Source: an uncultured Lentisphaerota bacterium (GTDB lineage: Bacteria > Verrucomicrobiota > Lentisphaeria > Victivallales > GWF2-50-93). From it: a stretch of DNA of 43,153 nt. Numbering within the stretch: the stretch's first letter is position 1; every line of letters begins with the position of its first letter. Positions 8,536 to 16,581 of the stretch are shown piece by piece. The position numbers and the translations under genes were made by a program. The stretch lies in the NCBI GenBank assembly GCA_903872565.1, contig CAIQLG010000373.1, positions 1 to 43,153 on the forward strand. The letters are read 5' to 3'. Under the pieces are notes generated by a model. The model had not been told where the DNA came from and ran no database searches. It saw only the letters and a program-made list of their open reading frames with translations.

Positions 8536-10275
8536 CTAAGGGGTCATATCTCTCGCTGTGTAATGCGTATGAAGAAGTTTATGAGCCTTTTCCGAGCCAG
8601 GTTTATCGAGGAAATCACGGTAGAGTTTTTGCACATGGAAGTTCTCATGTGATTTTCTTACGGGCTTCATCCTGTCTTCTTCATAAAGAGCAAGGCGTCT
8701 TCTGTCCAGAATGGAGTCATCGCCGTGTATGTAGGGCTGTCCGCCACCGTTTATGCATCCGCCGGGACAGGCCATGATTTCTATCGCATGATATTGAGCC
8801 TCTCCGCGTCTGATTTTCTCCAGAAGCGTCCGCGCATTGCCAAGACCGGAACTTATGGCGACCTTGATTTTCTTGTCTCCGATGGCAATCTCCGCCTCCC
8901 TTATGCCCTGAAGCCCTCTCACCTCTTCGAAATCAACGCGTTTCAGCTCTTTACCAGTGACCCATTCTGACGCGGTCCTGAGGACGGCTTCGAGGACTCC
9001 CCCGGTGGTTCCGAATATAACTCCCGCCCCGGTTGACTCGCCGAGGGGATTGTCGTAAGTGGAGTTGGGAAGATCGTTGAACTGTATTCCCGCCTCCTTG
9101 AGCATATTGGCAAGTTCGCGTGTTGAAATAACAATGTCCACATCTCTCACTCCATCATGCGAGAATTCCTCTCTGGCAGCCTCGTACTTTTTCGCCAGGC
9201 AGGGCATTACCGAGACCATCACGACATCCGATGGTTCGAGCCCTACTTTTTTCGCATATATTGATTTGGCGACCGCCCCAAGCATCTGCTGCGGCGATTT
9301 TGCGGTAGAAGGAATATTGATGAGATCAGTGAACTGATGCTCGAAAAACTTGACCCATCCCGGACAGCAGGAAGTCAATATTGGGAGATTCTCGTTTCTC
9401 TGCAGCCTTCCTATGAATTCGGTGGTCTCCTCCATTATTGTGAGGTCAGCGGCGAAATCGGTGTCAAATATCTTGTCGAACCCGAGCATTTTCAGGGCGC
9501 TTACCAGTTTTCCTGTTGTGATCGAACCGGGCTCCATTCCGAACTCTTCGCCAAGCGCCACCCTCACCGCAGGAGCCGTCTGCACGACAATATGCTTTGA
9601 GTCATCGTTCAGCGCCCTCCAGACATCATATGTCCTGTTCATTTCCGTAAGCGCGCCGACAGGGCATACCGACACGCATTGTCCGCAGAAAGTACACTTG
9701 GTATCGGCCAGCGGTTTCTCAAATGCAGGGCCAACCACAGACCAGAACCCCCTCCTGATTCCGGAAAGTATTCCCACAGTCTGGATGGTATTGCAGGCGG
9801 TTTCGCACCTCCTGCACATTATGCATTTGTTGAGATCTCTGACTATCGCCTCGTTGGCAAGATCAATGTTGTGATGGATGCGTTCTCCCTTATAGATAAT
9901 CTTGTGAAGTCCCATTTCCTGGGCGAGCGATTGCAGCTCGCAGTCCAGGTTCTTCTCACAGGTGAGACAATCCTTCGGATGGTTCGAGAGGAGCAGGTCC
10001 AGCATTGTCCTGCGAGCCTTTATGACTCTGAGAGTGCTCGTCTTGACCAGCATTCCCTCCTCGACAGGGGTGCAGCATGCAGGGGCGAGATTTCGCCGCC
10101 CCTTTACCTCAACCACGCAGATCCTGCAGGATCCTATCCTGTGTTCTAGCTTGAAACTTTCTAGCTCGAGATTGCAGAGCGTGGGTATTTTAACATTGAT
10201 TTTTTTAGCGGCATCAAGTATCATCGCCCCTTCTTCAACTGAGACGGGCTGTTCGTTTATCATAAGATTTATCAT
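8536..10275 (-). CDS. hndD: [FeFe] hydrogenase, HndD/NADP-reducing type catalytic subunit
   Basis: The product has 579 residues, the usual size for this group-A family, and starts at an ATG with GGAG upstream. Domains in order: plant-type [2Fe-2S] (C34, C50, C53, C67); a NuoG-like His-Cys [4Fe-4S] site (H99, C103, C106, C112); two ferredoxin [4Fe-4S] clusters (C151-C161 and C194-C204); the H-cluster domain with TSCCPGW (C303/C304), MPC (C359) and CPGGCINGGG (C503, C507); and a C-terminal small-subunit helix. It reduces protons to H2, or oxidises H2, in the cytoplasm of anaerobes. Related enzymes form electron-bifurcating complexes with NuoE/NuoF-like partners (HndA-C/HydBC), but none is encoded here. 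The HydEFG maturases are also absent from the window. Confidence 0.92.
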   Translation of the reverse strand: MINLMINEQPVSVEEGAMILDAAKKINVKIPTLCNLELESFKLEHRIGSCRICVVEVKGRRNLAPACCTPVEEGMLVKTSTLRVIKARRTMLDLLLSNHPKDCLTCEKNLDCELQSLAQEMGLHKIIYKGERIHHNIDLANEAIVRDLNKCIMCRRCETACNTIQTVGILSGIRRGFWSVVGPAFEKPLADTKCTFCGQCVSVCPVGALTEMNRTYDVWRALNDDSKHIVVQTAPAVRVALGEEFGMEPGSITTGKLVSALKMLGFDKIFDTDFAADLTIMEETTEFIGRLQRNENLPILTSCCPGWVKFFEHQFTDLINIPSTAKSPQQMLGAVAKSIYAKKVGLEPSDVVMVSVMPCLAKKYEAAREEFSHDGVRDVDIVISTRELANMLKEAGIQFNDLPNSTYDNPLGESTGAGVIFGTTGGVLEAVLRTASEWVTGKELKRVDFEEVRGLQGIREAEIAIGDKKIKVAISSGLGNARTLLEKIRRGEAQYHAIEIMACPGGCINGGGQPYIHGDDSILDRRRLALYEEDRMKPVRKSHENFHVQKLYRDFLDKPGSEKAHKLLHTHYTARDMTP

Positions 10276-10310
10276 TTAAAAACTCCAGAATAATTTTATG
10301 GACAAGTCAA

Positions 10311-10338
10311 ACAATAGAAACTTATCTGAAAAATTCAA
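10311..10338 (-). promoter_or_regulatory. Possible hydrogenase promoter
   Basis: On the minus strand, TTGAAT (10333-10338) and TATTGT (10311-10316) are separated by 16 bases. They lie ~36 bases upstream of the hydrogenase start codon. The match to sigma70 consensus is moderate. Confidence 0.35.
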
Positions 10339-10360
10339 GAGGATACCATTTTTATCATTT

Positions 10361-10374
10361 AGCAAATATTTGCT
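10361..10374. promoter_or_regulatory. 14-bp perfect palindrome in a divergent promoter region
   Basis: AGCAAATATTTGCT is a perfect palindrome lying between the putative hydrogenase promoter (minus) and the putative riboswitch promoter (plus), touching the -35 of the latter. Its size and position fit a dimeric repressor or activator site that could coordinate both transcripts. The protein that binds it is unknown. Confidence 0.4.
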
Positions 10375-10401
10375 TGAAAAAGAAATTTTGACAGTTATCC
10401 T
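10374..10401 (+). promoter_or_regulatory. Possible promoter of the cobalamin riboswitch transcript
   Basis: TTGAAA (10374-10379) and TATCCT (10396-10401) are spaced by 16 bases, which puts transcription start at about 10408, just before the aptamer. A TTGACAGTT direct repeat (10388 and 10409, 21 bp apart) overlaps it. Confidence 0.4.
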
Positions 10402-10407
10402 AGAAAT

Positions 10408-10560
10408 ATTGACAGTTTGCACTGAGAACTCCGTGAAATCCGGAGGCGGTCGCGCCACTGTAAATGGTGAGTTAATCGAACCATGAGTCAGACCTTTGAG
10501 CAAGCTGAATATGACGGTATGCTTTCGCGTCAAGGGACATCGTCTTAGGCAAAGACTGTA
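10408..10560 (+). promoter_or_regulatory. Cobalamin (B12) riboswitch
   Basis: The conserved cobalamin aptamer core is readable on the plus strand: GAGAACTCCGTGAAATCCGG (about 10424-10443), then GGTCGCGCCACTGTAA (10448-10463), then GAGTCAGACC (10485-10494). These match the GGTGAAA-like, CCACTGTAA and AGTCAG blocks of the family. The exact 5' and 3' ends are estimates. An intrinsic terminator follows directly (10566-10602), so B12 binding should stop transcription. The genes downstream on the same strand include btuFCD, cbiA, cobD-cbiP and cbiB, which confirms the ligand. The first downstream gene, however, is a prepilin-like protein. Confidence 0.88.
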
Positions 10561-10565
10561 CTAAG

Positions 10566-10602
10566 CCGGCGTTTTCCCATTGGAAAGCGCCGGTTTTTTT
10601 TT
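10566..10602 (+). terminator. Intrinsic terminator of the B12 riboswitch
   Basis: A 12-bp stem (10566-10577 with 10582-10593, one G-T wobble) and a CATT loop are followed by nine T residues. It sits immediately after the aptamer and before the first open reading frame, the classic layout of a transcriptional OFF switch. Confidence 0.88.
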
Positions 10603-10636
10603 GCGCGAAACAAAATAAAATGTAAAGGAAAATGTT

Positions 10637-11458
10637 ATGAATCCACGAAACGGAACCTCGGGGGAAAACCGATTCACAATAATAGAACTTCTAGTTGTAA
10701 TCGGCATAATTGCGCTTCTCGCAACTTTGCTCCTGCCAACACTTTCAAGAGCCAGGGAAATGGGCAGACGGACACAATGCGCAAACAACCTGAAAAACCT
10801 CTCCCTCGCAAACAAGAACTATTCCATGGATTACAAGGTTTACTGCCCCGCCCGGACTTCTGGCATAATGTCATATGGATATCAGTGCCTCGCATACAGA
10901 AGCTCGAGCACAAACCCGTGGGACACGTCCTCTGGAACCCTGTCCGTGTATATGAAAGATATGGAAAAGGCGGCAAGATGCTCCACAATCACATTTCTGA
11001 CTCCTGAATCCAGACCTTTCATCTACGGTTACAACTGGTTCGGTGGCGGAAGCAATCATTATTTCAAAGGTTACAATGGAAGCACCTGGAATCTCGGTTC
11101 ATCTTTGATGCCGGAACAGATCGCCTCCCCTTCCTCCACAATAGAGTTCGGCGATTGCGCACATCTGAACACAAGTTCCATTATTGTCGAAGACACACAG
11201 TTGAACGTACCATATTCAATAGCAAACGCGACTCAGAACAAGCTGAAAACTAAAAAACCTACGACCACGACAAACGTCTCCAAATTTCATTTCAGACATG
11301 TGAACACGGCCAACTGCGCCTGGGTAGATGGACACGTTTCGCAGGAAAAAAAAGAATGGTCGAGCGACACAACACGTGCAAACTTGGGTCTTGGAAATTT
11401 CGGCCCGACAGACAATACATATTTCGACCCGTGGGCGGACGACATCCCGTTGGAATAA
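10637..11458 (+). CDS. Prepilin-type N-terminal methylation protein with H-X9-DG tail
   Basis: The 273-residue product has AAGGA 8 bases before its ATG. The N-terminus has the type IV prepilin/pseudopilin signature [16 protein letters not shown], with the essential Glu at position 5 of the mature form. The residue before the cleavage site is Arg rather than the usual Gly. A PVC-typical segment ([14 protein letters not shown] then CANNLKNL) follows. The C-terminal part has H-x9-DG (HVN...WVDGHV), diagnostic of the large prepilin-like family expanded in Lentisphaerota and Planctomycetes. Members are exported and membrane-anchored by the N-terminal helix, and their roles are poorly known. It is the first gene after the B12 riboswitch, which is unexpected. 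It may be a later insertion between the switch and btuFCD. Confidence 0.85.
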   Translation: MNPRNGTSGENRFTIIELLVVIGIIALLATLLLPTLSRAREMGRRTQCANNLKNLSLANKNYSMDYKVYCPARTSGIMSYGYQCLAYRSSSTNPWDTSSGTLSVYMKDMEKAARCSTITFLTPESRPFIYGYNWFGGGSNHYFKGYNGSTWNLGSSLMPEQIASPSSTIEFGDCAHLNTSSIIVEDTQLNVPYSIANATQNKLKTKKPTTTTNVSKFHFRHVNTANCAWVDGHVSQEKKEWSSDTTRANLGLGNFGPTDNTYFDPWADDIPLE

Positions 11459-11525
11459 TAAAATGAATGCCCAGCACGGAATGTCCAATTATCAAGTAAA
11501 AAAAATGTAGAAAAAGGAAACTGAT

Positions 11526-12128
11526 ATGCTTCAGGACGTAAGACAAATGAAGGAAAAGATTGAAAGAGCGAAAAGAGAGAAAGCTCTTGAGCAGGAAAGT
11601 CTAAAGGAAAAGCATAAAAACGAAGTTTACGGCAGTGTCCATCAGCGAGTGGAGGATATGAAAAGAAAAAGAGTTGAAACCCACAAAAGCAGAGTCCGCC
11701 TTGGTAAGACTTTTATGTTCCTGAAGCTGTCGGGGGTTGCCGGCCTCTTCATATTGCTGGCATTTTCCATCAATTACGCCTTCAGGGACAGCATTGGCAC
11801 AGGGAAGGTCAAGATCCTCATGGAAGAAGGAGAGGCGGATGAACTTGATGCCGCGATGGCATCGAAATATGTCCGGGAAATGCTGGATGACGTGGCGGGC
11901 AATGGTGTAGATGCTCTGAAGAATCATTGGTCTCCGAGTGCGGATGAGGAATCCAGATTCTACGGCGAAGAAATACTTGGGGAAATAAATGCTTCCGCGG
12001 TGGATTTCAAATCCGTAAAAAGTCTTCCGCACAATTTTTTGAAGGTCAATTGCACCAATAACGGTCATCCACTCTCATTTTCAATTGCCAAAGACTCAAA
12101 CAAAATGTTACTTATCTCTGTGAACTGA
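11526..12128 (+). CDS. Hypothetical single-pass membrane protein with N-terminal coiled coil
   Basis: The 200-residue product follows an AAAAGGAAA ribosome binding site. Residues ~1-60 are very rich in Lys, Glu and Arg and should form a cytoplasmic coiled coil. One membrane helix follows (about 67-86, LKLSGVAGLFILLAFSI). The C-terminal ~110 residues form an acidic, probably periplasmic domain with no motif I recognise. It lies 67 bases after the prepilin-like gene and on the same strand, so the two may be co-transcribed and functionally linked. Its place inside the B12-controlled stretch does not by itself imply a cobalamin role. Confidence 0.6.
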   Translation: MLQDVRQMKEKIERAKREKALEQESLKEKHKNEVYGSVHQRVEDMKRKRVETHKSRVRLGKTFMFLKLSGVAGLFILLAFSINYAFRDSIGTGKVKILMEEGEADELDAAMASKYVREMLDDVAGNGVDALKNHWSPSADEESRFYGEEILGEINASAVDFKSVKSLPHNFLKVNCTNNGHPLSFSIAKDSNKMLLISVN

Positions 12129-12206
12129 AAGCTAGACTCGAATTTATGGGGAAAATATTTTTTAGCCATTTGTGGCGAATCATGATAAATGCTTTTGCCG
12201 AAGTAG

Positions 12207-12229
12207 GCCAAGTCTCGATGAGACTTGGC
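12207..12229 (+). other. Perfect 10-bp hairpin in the leader before btuF
   Basis: GCCAAGTCTC and GAGACTTGGC pair around a GAT loop. No T-run follows, so it is not a standard terminator. A later AAGCCAGACCTCC (about 12246-12258) recalls the 3' box of a cobalamin riboswitch, but the other aptamer boxes are missing. It could be an attenuation, mRNA-stability or dispersed-repeat structure. Confidence 0.5.
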
Positions 12230-12322
12230 ATGTGTGGTTTTGTCAAAGCCAGACCTCCTTTTGCGAATCTCACAGAGAAGGCCGAAATCGTATCTGCCGG
12301 TACCGTAAGTCCTTTTTCTCAC

Positions 12323-13222
12323 ATGAAACAACATAGCCTGTTGCTGCCATGTCTGGCGGCAATCTCCATTTTGCTGGCTGCGAATTTCGCAATCTGCGCG
12401 GAAAAATCTGCGGGGCGGCCGCAAAGGATAGTTTCTCTTTCACCTGCAATTACCGAGCAGATTTTCATCCTCGGCGCCCAGGACAGACTTGTAGGATGCA
12501 CAATCTACTGCACAAAGCCTGCCGAGGCGGAAAAAAAGGAGAAAATTGGCACAGTGCTCGAGATAAATCTTGAAAAACTTGTCGAACTCGCACCTGATCT
12601 CGTCATCGGTTCATCGCTTACAAAACAAGGAACCGTCGGAAAACTCAAGGAACTCGGATTCAAAGTTGTCATCTTCAACTCGCCAAAGGATTTTAAAACC
12701 CTCTTCAAACAATTCATGGAACTCGGAGAACTCATCGGCGAAAAAGAGAAGGCGGTAGCAATTGCATCGGAATCGGAAAAGAAAATGAACCGGATTAAAA
12801 CACTCGTCTCTGCCCTTGCAGACAAACCAAAGGTACTATTCCAGATAGGCGCAAGTCCCATGTATGTCGCGGGAAACGACTCTTTCGTAGGCGACTTCAT
12901 AGCATATTCCGGCGGATTGAATGTCATCGGCGACGGCAAAAGCGGTGTCTATTCAAAGGAAATGGTAGTGTCCGCCAATCCCGACATCATAATAATATCC
13001 ACCATGGGACTTGCGGGGGAACAGGAGAAGAATGGGTGGATGCGCTTCGACTCCATCAACGCCGTAAAAAAGGATAAGATATTTGTCTATGAATCATCAA
13101 AAATATGCAGTCCCAGCCCGGTGGAACTTTCTTCCACTATCGCAGAATTCGCAGGTCTTTTCTTCCCCAGTTACAAGGAGAAAATCAGATTGTGCGTGAT
13201 TGACAGTGAAAATGAAAAATAA
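12323..13222 (+). CDS. btuF: Cobalamin ABC transporter substrate-binding protein
   Basis: The frame extends upstream, but the ATG at 12323 begins a signal peptide (MKQHSLLLPCLAAISILLA) followed by the mature start. The 299-residue product then matches the BtuF/FecB-type fold: RIVSLSPAITE at the N-terminus, LVGCT.YC, IGTVLEINLEKLVELAPDLV and a late PDIIIISTMG. BtuF binds vitamin B12 or other corrinoids in the periplasm and delivers them to BtuCD. The role is supported by the adjacent permease and ATPase genes, by the cobalamin biosynthesis genes downstream and by the B12 riboswitch upstream. The stop overlaps the btuC start, so the genes are translationally coupled. Confidence 0.85.
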   Translation: MKQHSLLLPCLAAISILLAANFAICAEKSAGRPQRIVSLSPAITEQIFILGAQDRLVGCTIYCTKPAEAEKKEKIGTVLEINLEKLVELAPDLVIGSSLTKQGTVGKLKELGFKVVIFNSPKDFKTLFKQFMELGELIGEKEKAVAIASESEKKMNRIKTLVSALADKPKVLFQIGASPMYVAGNDSFVGDFIAYSGGLNVIGDGKSGVYSKEMVVSANPDIIIISTMGLAGEQEKNGWMRFDSINAVKKDKIFVYESSKICSPSPVELSSTIAEFAGLFFPSYKEKIRLCVIDSENEK

Positions 13223-14216
13223 CCGTCCATTGATCCTCTCCATCCTTATTGCGGCATTCATTGCGTCCGCAGTGCTTTCCCTGCTTATAGGAACATATTG
13301 CATTGGCATTGACAGGTTTATCGAAATAATATCCGGAAGGGGAACTTTCTCCGAGAACAACATTTTTTTCGGACTGAGACTTCCAAGAATACTTCTCGCA
13401 CTTGCCGTCGGAGGCTCCCTCTCTCTTGCCGGGGTGCTTCTCCAGGCAATCTTCAGAAATCCCCTGGTCGAGCCCTACACAATAGGAATATCCGGAGGCG
13501 CATCATTCGCCGTATGTCTTGTCGTCAGCGCCGGTCTGACCGGTTTCATGGGGCGTTTTTCGGTATATGCCGCAGGATTCACGGGTGCCACAATAGTGAT
13601 CGCCATTCTATATCTGCTGAATTCGCGCGGCAGAATAAAAAATATCACTACGCTTCTCCTCTCCGGCATAATGATGAGCTTTATTTTTTCGTCCCTCATC
13701 ATGCTTGTACTTGCATTTTCAAAGACCGAGGATGCCCATGGAATACTTTTCTGGCTGATGGGTTCGCTCGAACACACAGACTTGAAACTTTCACTTTTCG
13801 CCCTTCTCGCTTCGCTGATATGCCTGACCACCGTATTCTTCTTTTTCCATGAACTCGATGCCCTTCTTCTTGGCGAGGAACAGGCCGGATATCTCGGGAT
13901 AGATGTGCCAAGGGCGCAGTTCAGATTCTTCATAGCGGCGGCATTCCTGACCGCCCTTTCCGTCTCGCTCAGCGGCATAATAGCATTTGTCGGACTCGCC
14001 ATTCCGCTTATTACAAGAAAATTGATTGGCAGCAACCATCGCTACCTTCTTCCGGCGGCATATTTTTCCGGAGCCGCATTCCTCGCCCTATGCGATCTGG
14101 CCGCGCGGACAATCATATCGCCGATGGAGCTACCAGTCGGCGTCATAACAGGAATTATCGGGGGCATCCTTTTTGTATGGGCTCTCTTCAACAATGGAAA
14201 AAAACAGAATGTCTGA
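13212..14216 (+). CDS. btuC: Cobalamin ABC transporter permease (FecCD family)
   Basis: The product has 334 residues, the usual size for this family, with about 10 membrane segments. FecCD hallmarks are present: LRLPRILLALAVGGSLSLAG, QAIFRNPLVEPYTIGISGGA, GIIAFVGLAIPLITR and a C-terminal PMELPVGVITGIIGG. The ATG at 13212 overlaps the end of btuF by 11 bases; a TTG at 13200 and a GTG at 13206 are alternatives. It forms the membrane channel for corrinoid import with BtuF and BtuD. The context (riboswitch, cbi genes) favours corrinoid over siderophore, which cannot be distinguished by the permease sequence alone. Confidence 0.87.
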   Translation: MKNNRPLILSILIAAFIASAVLSLLIGTYCIGIDRFIEIISGRGTFSENNIFFGLRLPRILLALAVGGSLSLAGVLLQAIFRNPLVEPYTIGISGGASFAVCLVVSAGLTGFMGRFSVYAAGFTGATIVIAILYLLNSRGRIKNITTLLLSGIMMSFIFSSLIMLVLAFSKTEDAHGILFWLMGSLEHTDLKLSLFALLASLICLTTVFFFFHELDALLLGEEQAGYLGIDVPRAQFRFFIAAAFLTALSVSLSGIIAFVGLAIPLITRKLIGSNHRYLLPAAYFSGAAFLALCDLAARTIISPMELPVGVITGIIGGILFVWALFNNGKKQNV

Positions 14217-14997
14217 AACTCCTGTAATCAAACTGACCGATGTAAGCTGCGGATACCGCGGAGGATTTTCCGTCAACCACATTTCCATTGACGTTGGGAA
14301 AGGCACTGTCTGCGGCCTTATCGGACCCAATGGCTCCGGCAAAACCACAATACTTCGCGCGGCATCGGGAAGCTTGCCGATCAGATCAGGCAAGGTCGAA
14401 ATGGAAGGTGCCGAAATTACCGGAATAAAACGCCTGGATCTCGCCAGAAAAATGGCCTTTGTCATGCAGGAGTCATCTTCGCCTTTCGACATGAATGTGA
14501 TTGAATACGTCCTGCTCGGAAGAATCCCACACAGGAAAGGCATCGCACTCGCAACATCCCAGCAGGACATGAAAATAGCGTCCGAAATGCTCGAAACGAC
14601 AGGCGCGTCAGTTTTTAAAGAAAGAAATCTCAACGAACTCAGCGGGGGCGAGAGACAGCTTGTCCACATTGCAAGAGCACTGACACAGCAGCCATCGGCC
14701 CTTTTTCTCGACGAGCCGACAAACCATCTTGATCTTTCGCATCAGCACCAAATTATGACTCTCGTCAAAAAACTGAGCAGAGAAAGCAGTATCGCCGTGA
14801 CTGTAGTCCTGCATGATTTGAATATTGCCGCAAGATTCTGTGACCGGTTATATCTTGTAAATCACGGAAAAATACACACGTCAGGAACTCCGGAGGAGGT
14901 ACTTAAACCGGAAATTCTCGAAAGCGTATATGGAGCAAGTATCCTCTCATGCCCGGATCCGGTCAATGGAAAACCGTTGATTTTCATACCGTGTTGA
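14209..14997 (+). CDS. btuD: Cobalamin ABC transporter ATPase
   Basis: The product has 262 residues from the ATG at 14209, which overlaps the btuC stop by 8 bases; an in-frame ATG at 14194 is an alternative. It is a FecE/BtuD-type ABC ATPase. Walker A is GPNGSGKTT (39-47), the ABC signature LSGGERQ (144-150), Walker B ALFLDEP (164-170) and the His switch VLHD. It powers uptake through BtuC. A GTAG-hairpin element (15005-15061) immediately follows the stop codon, so the transcript may be stabilised or attenuated there before cbiA. Confidence 0.9.
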   Translation: MSETPVIKLTDVSCGYRGGFSVNHISIDVGKGTVCGLIGPNGSGKTTILRAASGSLPIRSGKVEMEGAEITGIKRLDLARKMAFVMQESSSPFDMNVIEYVLLGRIPHRKGIALATSQQDMKIASEMLETTGASVFKERNLNELSGGERQLVHIARALTQQPSALFLDEPTNHLDLSHQHQIMTLVKKLSRESSIAVTVVLHDLNIAARFCDRLYLVNHGKIHTSGTPEEVLKPEILESVYGASILSCPDPVNGKPLIFIPC

Positions 14998-15004
14998 AAA
15001 GCTC

Positions 15005-15061
15005 GTAGTAGCGCAATTTATTGCGCGTCTTTTTATAACGGCGAATAAATTCGCCTACTAC
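15005..15061. repeat. GTAG-hairpin pair (REP/BIME-like), copy E
   Basis: GTAGTAG (15005-15011) and CTACTAC (15055-15061) are complementary outer arms. They enclose CGCAAT/ATTGCG (15012-15025) and GCGAAT/ATTCGC (15041-15054) hairpins. The architecture is the same as the other copies but the stem sequences are AT-richer, so only the GTAG/CTAC tags and the fold are conserved. It lies between btuD and cbiA. Confidence 0.7.
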
Positions 15062-15076
15062 AAACTGAACAATCGT

Positions 15077-16492
15077 ATGGTGACTATGAAAAAATATTTC
15101 TCAGCATTCTGTATTGCCGGAACTCAGTCCGGCAGTGGAAAAACTACCGCAACGATTGCGATCCTCGGTGCGCTCGCTCGGCGTGGGTTGAACGTTGCGC
15201 CGTTCAAATGTGGACCTGACTACATTGACCCCTCATACCACAGGCAGGCCGCAGACGTGGAATCTGTAAATCTCGACACCTGGATGATGTCCCCGGACGG
15301 AGTACGGAAATCCTTTGCGCGAAACACATCCGGAACAGACGTGGCCATCGTCGAAGGAGTTATGGGACTATATGACGGTGCGACTGCAAGCTCACTCGAG
15401 GGAAGCACCGCCGACTGCGCCGAAAAGCTCGGGATTCCTGTTGTCCTCCTTGTAAATGCAAAAGGAATAGCCGGAAGCATTTCTGCTATTGTCGCAGGTT
15501 TTAAAAATTTTTCCAGAAATATCAGAATATGCGGTGTCATCGCAAACAATGTCGGAAGCGTTTCACACTCAAATCTGCTTAAGGAGGCGCTTGAAATCAA
15601 TGGGCTGCCACCACTCATCGGCTCCCTGCCACACAACGAAGATTGGAACCTGTCGGAAAGGCATCTCGGCCTGACCCCCTTCTGCGAAAACAGGAAAAAT
15701 TCCGAATGGTTTCAAAGCCTTGCCGATGCGGCCGAAAAACACATCGAACTTGACAGGCTTCTGGAAATCACAAGGACGAAACGGCCAACACATCTGCAAC
15801 AATCTTTTCCGGCTCCTTCATCACGGATCGCCATCGCCAGAGATGAAGCATTCAATTTCTACTATCCAGACAATATTCATCACCTCAGAATGGCCGGATT
15901 TGAATTGATGGAATTTTCCCCCATGAAAGACAAAAACATTCCCGAAAAGGCCGATTTCATTTATCTGGGAGGTGGCTTCCCGGAAATGTTTGCCGAACAG
16001 CTTGCGGAAAACTGCGAAATTCGCAGTTCCATAAAAGATTTCGCCAAGTCCGGCGGCATGATTTACGCCGAATGCGGCGGCATGATGTATCTCTGTAGAA
16101 AACTGCGAAATTCGCAGAACAAGGAATTCCCTATGTGCGGAGTCCTGCCAGCCTCGACTTTCATGACGAATAAATTGTGCTCGCTCGGATATCGCGAAGC
16201 CGAAGTCCTCCACAATCTGCCTTTCTGCAAGGCCGGATTAATCTTGCGCGGACACGAGTTCCACTGGTCGGACTTCACGCCTGACGAGCCGCTTGCCCCA
16301 CTTTACAGAGCCCGCAACAGCAAAGGCGAGTCGTTTGACAGCGGAGTCGTACTTGGTTCTGTTACGGCAAGTTATATACACCTCCACTTCGGATCAAATC
16401 CTGAGGCGATAAGATTAAACGCAAAAGACGCAAGCGACGCAAACGTAAAAAAAGGTAGAACAATTGAATACATTAAAGACCAATTAAAATAA
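15077..16492 (+). CDS. cbiA: Cobyrinate a,c-diamide synthase
   Basis: The 471-residue product amidates the a and c side chains of cobyrinate (or hydrogenobyrinate) using glutamine and ATP. The N-terminal BioD-like ATPase domain has P-loop GTQSGSGKTT, PFKCGPDYIDP.YH and VEGVMGLYDG. The C-terminal class-I glutamine amidotransferase-like domain has LGGGFPE and the nucleophile Cys in YAECGGMMYL, and ends near SYIHLHFGSNPEA. The ATG at 15086 is an alternative start; neither has a good ribosome binding site. The last ~30 residues after NPEAIR (LNAKDASDANVKKG onward) are oddly Lys/Asp-rich. They are encoded by the left arm of a GCAA-rich inverted-repeat element (16415-16445), so the native C-terminus seems to have been replaced by an insertion. 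Confidence 0.9.
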   Translation: MVTMKKYFSAFCIAGTQSGSGKTTATIAILGALARRGLNVAPFKCGPDYIDPSYHRQAADVESVNLDTWMMSPDGVRKSFARNTSGTDVAIVEGVMGLYDGATASSLEGSTADCAEKLGIPVVLLVNAKGIAGSISAIVAGFKNFSRNIRICGVIANNVGSVSHSNLLKEALEINGLPPLIGSLPHNEDWNLSERHLGLTPFCENRKNSEWFQSLADAAEKHIELDRLLEITRTKRPTHLQQSFPAPSSRIAIARDEAFNFYYPDNIHHLRMAGFELMEFSPMKDKNIPEKADFIYLGGGFPEMFAEQLAENCEIRSSIKDFAKSGGMIYAECGGMMYLCRKLRNSQNKEFPMCGVLPASTFMTNKLCSLGYREAEVLHNLPFCKAGLILRGHEFHWSDFTPDEPLAPLYRARNSKGESFDSGVVLGSVTASYIHLHFGSNPEAIRLNAKDASDANVKKGRTIEYIKDQLK

Positions 16493-16537
16493 TAATATTT
16501 GTATGGGCGTTTGCACCTTTAGCGTCTATTGCGTTAA
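16415..16537. repeat. GCAA-rich inverted-repeat element, left of the GxxExxY gene
   Basis: The left arm 16415-16445 (three GCAA units in an ACGCAA context) and the right arm 16508-16537 (GTTTGC...GCGTTAA) are imperfect inverted repeats about 30 bp long, flanking ~60 bp of AT-rich DNA. The left arm and spacer encode the tail of cbiA. The same arms recur at 16979-17104, so the GxxExxY gene lies between two copies. Confidence 0.75.
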
Positions 16538-16581
16538 AAATGATTATTAATGTCTTTAGCATTTAAATTTAAGGATTTTTT

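Noticed and set aside
12129-12322. Second cobalamin riboswitch directly before btuF
   Set aside because: Only a fragment resembling the 3' box (AAGCCAGACC) and an unrelated hairpin are present; the GTGAAA...CC and CCACTGTAA boxes are absent.
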